Assembly: GCA_947561395.2 (NCBI GenBank)
Contig: OX387182.1
Coordinates: 36,077,949 to 36,141,948, forward strand
Reading direction: 5' to 3'
From: Buxus sempervirens
Taxonomy: Eukaryota > Streptophyta > Magnoliopsida > Buxales > Buxaceae
Length of the DNA: 64,000 nucleotides
Shown: positions 59,886 through 64,000 of the stretch, one piece after another
How the letters are laid out: every line of letters starts with the position of its first letter
Numbering within the stretch: position 1 is the stretch's first letter
Translations under genes and position numbers: made by a program
The notes under the pieces: model-generated
Databases searched by the model: none
What the model was told of the DNA's origin: nothing
What the model saw: the letters and a program-made list of their open reading frames with translations, nothing else

Positions 59886-62800
59886 CACTACGAAATCCGA
59901 TCTTCTGTTTCTTTGCTCAAACTCCATTACCGACTGGTTTTAAGATCTGTAACTGATTTTTGGGGATCGTTAGACTCCTAGAAGACACTTAATCATGCAT
60001 CAAAATTAATCTAACCTACTTCGAATCACGATTAAAAAAAAGAAAACCAACAAACGCCCATGCAAATAAGGAGAAATACACATGCCGAACCAACACCTGA
60101 AGGGTCTTGCACACACCGTCTGTGACCTCCGGCAGGGTCCGAACCTGGGCTCCATGCTCGAGACAAAAGCCTTTAAAGAAGGGAAGGAGAGGGGGGTTAT
60201 ACAGGGTACATGAGACTCACTTAACAGGGAACACACTCCCTTGAAAATGAACATCGAATATGAGCAGGGGAGAGACTTAACTTCCTAAACATGGCAGCAT
60301 GTATTTGTTTTTATATATATGAAAAAAAAGAAGTGTCGAGGGGTGATACCTGAGAGTGCTTGAGCACCGGTGCAGGGTGAAGACACCTCCTAAGCCGGAC
60401 AGCAGCTGGAAACCACGAGGTGGGGTGTTTGTAGAGTTGTGGAGGCCACGAGGTGGCCAAGGAAGCCGCGAGGGTGTGCTTCAAACCAAGAGGAGTGAAG
60501 AAGAAGAGGAAGTCCAGAAGAAAGCAGCGCAGAGACCAACCAAGAGAAAGCTCTCCTCCAAAATAAAATCCCCCCAACCAAAGAGGAGCCAACTGAAAAA
60601 ATTTCCAACAACCCAAAATGATTCAACCCAAATTTTCCAACCAAAAACTTTTTTTTCCCAGCAATGAAGTCTCGCGCGACTTATATAGGAGAGAAAAAAA
60701 AAGGATCCGCTCAGCGCATATCGCGCTTGCCATGTTTGCTAGAGCGGCAAAATGATGAGAGAATAATAAATGCGGCCGCTCGATGGTCGGAAAAATCTGA
60801 TTTTTTGGATTTAGTCCCTGGGTATTTTCAATTTAATCCGATATTCTTGGATTTTTACAGATTTAGTCCCTGGGATATTTCGTACGTTTGGATATTTACG
60901 GATTTGATCCCCGAGATATTTTCCTGCACAACTCGCCACGTGTGCAGCTTTTTGCCACGTGCGCAGTTTGCCAATTTTGCTGCTCGGAAACTTCGTCAGC
61001 TCATATTTTCTCCATCCGGACTCCGATCTGGGCAAACTTAGTCGCGTTAGAATCGTATTGGAGCCATTTATCCAATGACCTAGGGGTAGGCATCTGGATC
61101 GGATTTTAGCAAAAATTCAACTTTCGGCTCCCCTCAAGTTTGACCGCCCACAGAACCTTCATCCGGACTTCGATTCCTGCAAACTCAGTTGCGTTGGAAC
61201 CGTGTCGAGATTCTCTATCCAATGATATAAAGCAAGGTGACCAATTTTTACTTGATCAAAAAGTCAACTTTTGACCCCTCAGTGTTTGACTTTTTGTCCT
61301 GGGCTTGCATTTTCGGTTCTTCTATGAGCGCAAAAATGAGGTGCTTACAAGACTCACGTGGGGTCTCTCTTTGTCACCCAATATATGTTAAAGGTTAATT
61401 TTTTATTTTTTTTACTTTAAAGGCTTTCCATATAAATAAAGGATAGTTTTTTTTTAAGGTTTTTCATATATTTTCTTTTAATCCTTTTTTTCTTTCTTTT
61501 TGATGCTTTTTTTTTGTCTAATCTATTTTTTGAAACCCTTTTTTTTTTCTTTTGTAGACTCTAATTTTGCCATGTGGCACATCTAATTACAAAAGTTTAT
61601 ACATGAAACTTGAAATAACTTTAGCCATAACTTTTTTATTTGGACCCCGATTCATGCACAGTCAGTGACATTGGAATCATGTCAAAATTCTGTTTCCATT
61701 GGAATGTGGTATGGTAACCAATTCTGGCTCAAGCAGGAAGTCACCTTCTGTTCTTTTAGGTTTTTGCTCTTGGCTCCCCCCCCCCCCCTTTTTATTATTA
61801 TTATTTATTTTTAGGGGTGCAAAAACGAGGTGCTTACAGCCATGTCGAGCGCCCAACTCAGATTTTCTTATTTTTCCAAATTGAGGTGATTTCAACTATG
61901 GAATTGTTTTTATTCAAATCCAACCTATGTACAAGTAAAATTTAAGTATTTAGGAAGTGTTTAATTCCATTTATCAAAGAATTTGGGTACATTATACTAA
62001 ACTATGCTTTTGAGAAACTTTTGGTTCCAAATTATTATAGAATGATTTTATTTTGATTCCACCACTTGTAACATCTTTCTGAGATCATTTCTAAGATGTT
62101 TTTAAAGGTCAATTGTATAAATGAGCTTATGCCAATTACTTGTCCACATATTTCTTCAAATTAGTTCACTTTGGGGTCTTAAATGGATTTTTATGCTTTC
62201 ACTAACTTGTAAGGATTTTAAGGATTTCTATTCATGTAATTCTCATATTCATAAATGTTAAAGTAAATAATCTCTGTGAACACAATTCTGGTCAGATTTG
62301 AGAAATTGGTGTTTCAAGCTCTATTTTGAATTACATTGGTTTACATTGGTTTTGTTGGAAAAACTTGCATTGGATTTGGCTTATTGTAAATTATTTCTAC
62401 AGATTTAGATTGATTGTTTTGTCTTATGAATGAGTTGATATAAGATTTGTGTTGGATATTGATATTCGCCTTGAAGGGCATGCATTTGAGATTTTTCATG
62501 ATGAAATGGATTTGGTCATAAGTTACCCATGATTATAGATTGAATACAATAGTTTACTTGCTAGTTTCGTTTTAAGCTATTTTGGGTTTAGCTTAATATG
62601 GATCCATAGTTTAGCTAGTAAGTGAAGCTTGTCAATTTTGTTTGGATTAAGTCTAGTTTCCTTATGCGTTTCTTCCATGATAGAGAGGCATTCCATGAGG
62701 GAATGTGCTGCAACAACTCCGTTTCTATCATGAGGGTGAGGTCTTGTGTATTTCCACCATGAGAGTGATAATATTGGTGCCAGAGATGTTGCAGTTGTTC

Positions 62801-63419
62801 TTAGACTGGATTGATTGGAGTTAGATCTTAACCTTACAAAATAGTCAAATTTCATGAGTCCCACCATGATACATTGTTTTGAAAATAATATTATTGTTTT
62901 GATTTATATGCTGGAATATTTGGTTTTATTTTGTATTGATTGATGGATTATTCGTGTTATCGTTATCGTTACTGTTAAATGATTTATCATTGAATCATGT
63001 CTTTTTTGAATTGTATAAACTGGATTTGAGCATGCATGTGCTACTTGCTGGGATATTCGTATCTCATTCGGTTTTGTTTTGTTTTCAGATCTTGGTGAGG
63101 ACGATATTCAGCGGGTAGACACGGCTATGATTATCTGGATTAGTATAGAGAGGAGGACTACTATATGGAGTAGTAGCATTAATATAGATTGTTTTGATTT
63201 GATTGGATTGTATTAGATATTGTGAGTTGATTTTGGTATTGACATTAATTCATATGGTTTGGTGATTGGGTTTAGTTGACTTTGATATTGATTACTATAT
63301 GATTTGATCATGTTATATTCATGTTTTCCTTTACTCTAGTATAGATCTTGTGTTTTAACTAACACTTCAGAGTTAAGTTATGGTTTATTACATAACTCTA
63401 ATCCGGAGCGTTACGGAGA

Positions 63420-63431
63420 TGGTATCAGAGT
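63420..63431 (+). other. Primer binding site (initiator tRNA-Met type)
   Basis: tggtatcagagt matches the standard tRNA-iMet primer site TGGTATCAGAGC at 11 of 12 bases, directly after the LTR end near 63415. It fixes the plus orientation of this element. Confidence 0.8.
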
Positions 63432-63570
63432 GATCAAAGTAACTGATAAGGAAACATGAAATAAGAAACCCTAGGATGGCCTTAGGGGTTGAGATCACGT
63501 TAGATAGCACCTTAGGATTTCTAGGGAGAGATCCTATCTAATATAAATTTTTTTTTGTATTTCAGTTTTT

Positions 63571-63916
63571 ATGGCTAGTAGGGGTAGACCTGTTACCAGA
63601 GCCCGTACACCGACAACACGACTCGTAGAGGAGTAGCATGCTGAGATGCATGAGCAGCCGCCTATACCTATTGAGGATCAGTAGAGACCGCAGCCTCAGG
63701 TACCACCATAGGAGGAATGTTTGGGCTGCTATGGGAACTCTGACACAGTTATTAGCTATGGAGAGGGAAGAGAGGATGAGCCAGACCAGCAACGGTAATG
63801 GCCATCGTAATGGCAATGGACAAGGAGATGAACACATGGGTTGTGAAGATGGACATCATCATATTTGGGTGGCATTAAATTATTCAATACATCTGAAAAA
63901 AATCATAACCACATAA
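63571..63916 (+). pseudogene. Decayed gag start of the gypsy-like element
   Basis: The ATG at 63571 opens MASRGRPVTRARTPTTRLVEE, then hits TAG at 63634, 63682 and 63709 in the same frame. The gag-like sequence (AAMGTLTQLLAMEREERM, then Gly/Asn-rich) resumes in another frame from about 63715. So it has three stops and a frameshift. The basic start and Q/P-rich followed by leader-helix layout is typical of plant gypsy gag. The rest is outside the window. Confidence 0.6.
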
Positions 63917-64000
63917 CATTAGATCTCAATGTCCAATTTCTAGCTTATAAATTCTGAAATTTCTTTTGTAAACCAACGTCAAAAGTGCAACAAAATAAAC

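Larger units (their letters stand above)
56131..61349 (-). mobile_element. Solo LTR, Tat/Ogre-like, interrupted by a different LTR
   Basis: The ends tgtgcgcgcgtcgg ... gaggtgcttaca are flanked by agatt / agact (56126-56130 and 61350-61354), a 4-of-5 match. The first 190 bp and the part after 58674 align well by eye with 50373-51300. Without the insertion at 56318-58668 it is about 2.86 kb. Confidence 0.75.
53825..61838 (-). mobile_element. Solo LTR, Tat/Ogre-like, interrupted by another copy
   Basis: It starts tgtgcgcacgatgccggg and ends gaggtgcttaca, with near-matching 5-bp flanks accat / gccat (53820-53824 and 61839-61843). 53880-54060 resembles the corresponding part of the copies at 50373 and 56131 but is more diverged. 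Subtracting the insertion at 56131-61349 leaves about 2.8 kb. The imperfect duplication and lower similarity fit an older insertion. Confidence 0.68.
49639..63415 (+). mobile_element. 5' LTR of a gypsy-like element, split by nested LTR insertions
   Basis: The left end tataaaatcctgaatttt corresponds to the TGTAAAAcCCcGAATTTT start of the LTR at 56318-58668 (read on its own strand). The right end is ccggagcgttacg, followed within a few bases by a primer binding site. Removing the insertions at 50373-53510 and 53825-61838 with their duplications leaves about 2.6 kb, similar to the 2.35-kb related LTR. The continuity of a GAGCGCC-rich stretch across the 53825-61838 insertion (53640-53824 into 61844-61860) supports this. 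The 3' LTR would lie beyond the window. Confidence 0.7.

Noticed and set aside
60311..60667. Overlapping ORFs of about 100 codons on both strands as genes
   Set aside because: They lie inside a Tat/Ogre-like LTR, overlap each other in antisense and show no domain.
49639..63415. Complete intact LTR retrotransposons in the right third
   Set aside because: No reverse transcriptase, integrase or protease motifs were found between LTR-like sequences. Boundaries and duplications fit solo LTRs instead.

Overview
This window looks like nuclear DNA of a flowering plant. It is AT-rich. It carries two host genes with GT-AG introns and a dense, nested set of plant-type transposable elements: hAT, Mutator-like, and Ty3/gypsy long terminal repeats of Tat/Ogre-like type. 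I cannot name the species from sequence alone.

Host genes. A three-exon gene at 879-2438 (+) encodes a 230-residue membrane-anchored RmlC-like cupin. A six-exon gene at 35371-45145 (+) encodes a 274-residue nuclear-encoded mitochondrial ribosomal protein L22. Between 6.8 and 11.9 kb lie two non-autonomous hAT elements with 8-bp target duplications. One contains a tRNA-Ser-like relic. The other is split by a 1.8-kb solo LTR with its own 5-bp duplication.

The centrepiece is one Mutator-like element (MULE) of about 22.0 kb, 13104-35132. Its 175-bp terminal inverted repeats are roughly 93% identical and are bounded by a perfect 9-bp target duplication (tggaatagc). It sits about 230 bp upstream of the L22 start codon. 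It carries four genes: an apparently intact 13-exon Ulp1/SENP-like cysteine protease (+); a 614-codon gene with a putative plant transposon domain, broken by one stop (-); a related intact 431-residue gene (+); and a FAR1-type MuDR transposase (-), broken by one TAG at what is normally a conserved Trp. The intergenic intervals are filled with a shared repeat vocabulary: GGTACC-bearing units facing opposite ways around cores of AACGnnCGCGCGTT-like 14-mers or CGATTAATCG-like motifs. Between the two related genes this expands into a 5.4-kb inverted repeat. Each arm holds four tandem units of about 426 bp and is flanked by long alternating purine-pyrimidine tracts.

The right third (about 48-64 kb) is an LTR graveyard. 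The LTR of a gypsy-like element (49639-63415) is followed by a tRNA-Met-type primer binding site and a decayed gag that runs off the window. This LTR has been invaded twice by large Tat/Ogre-like solo LTRs. One of those was invaded by a third copy, which in turn holds a solo LTR of another family. I reconstructed the order from the short duplications at each junction.
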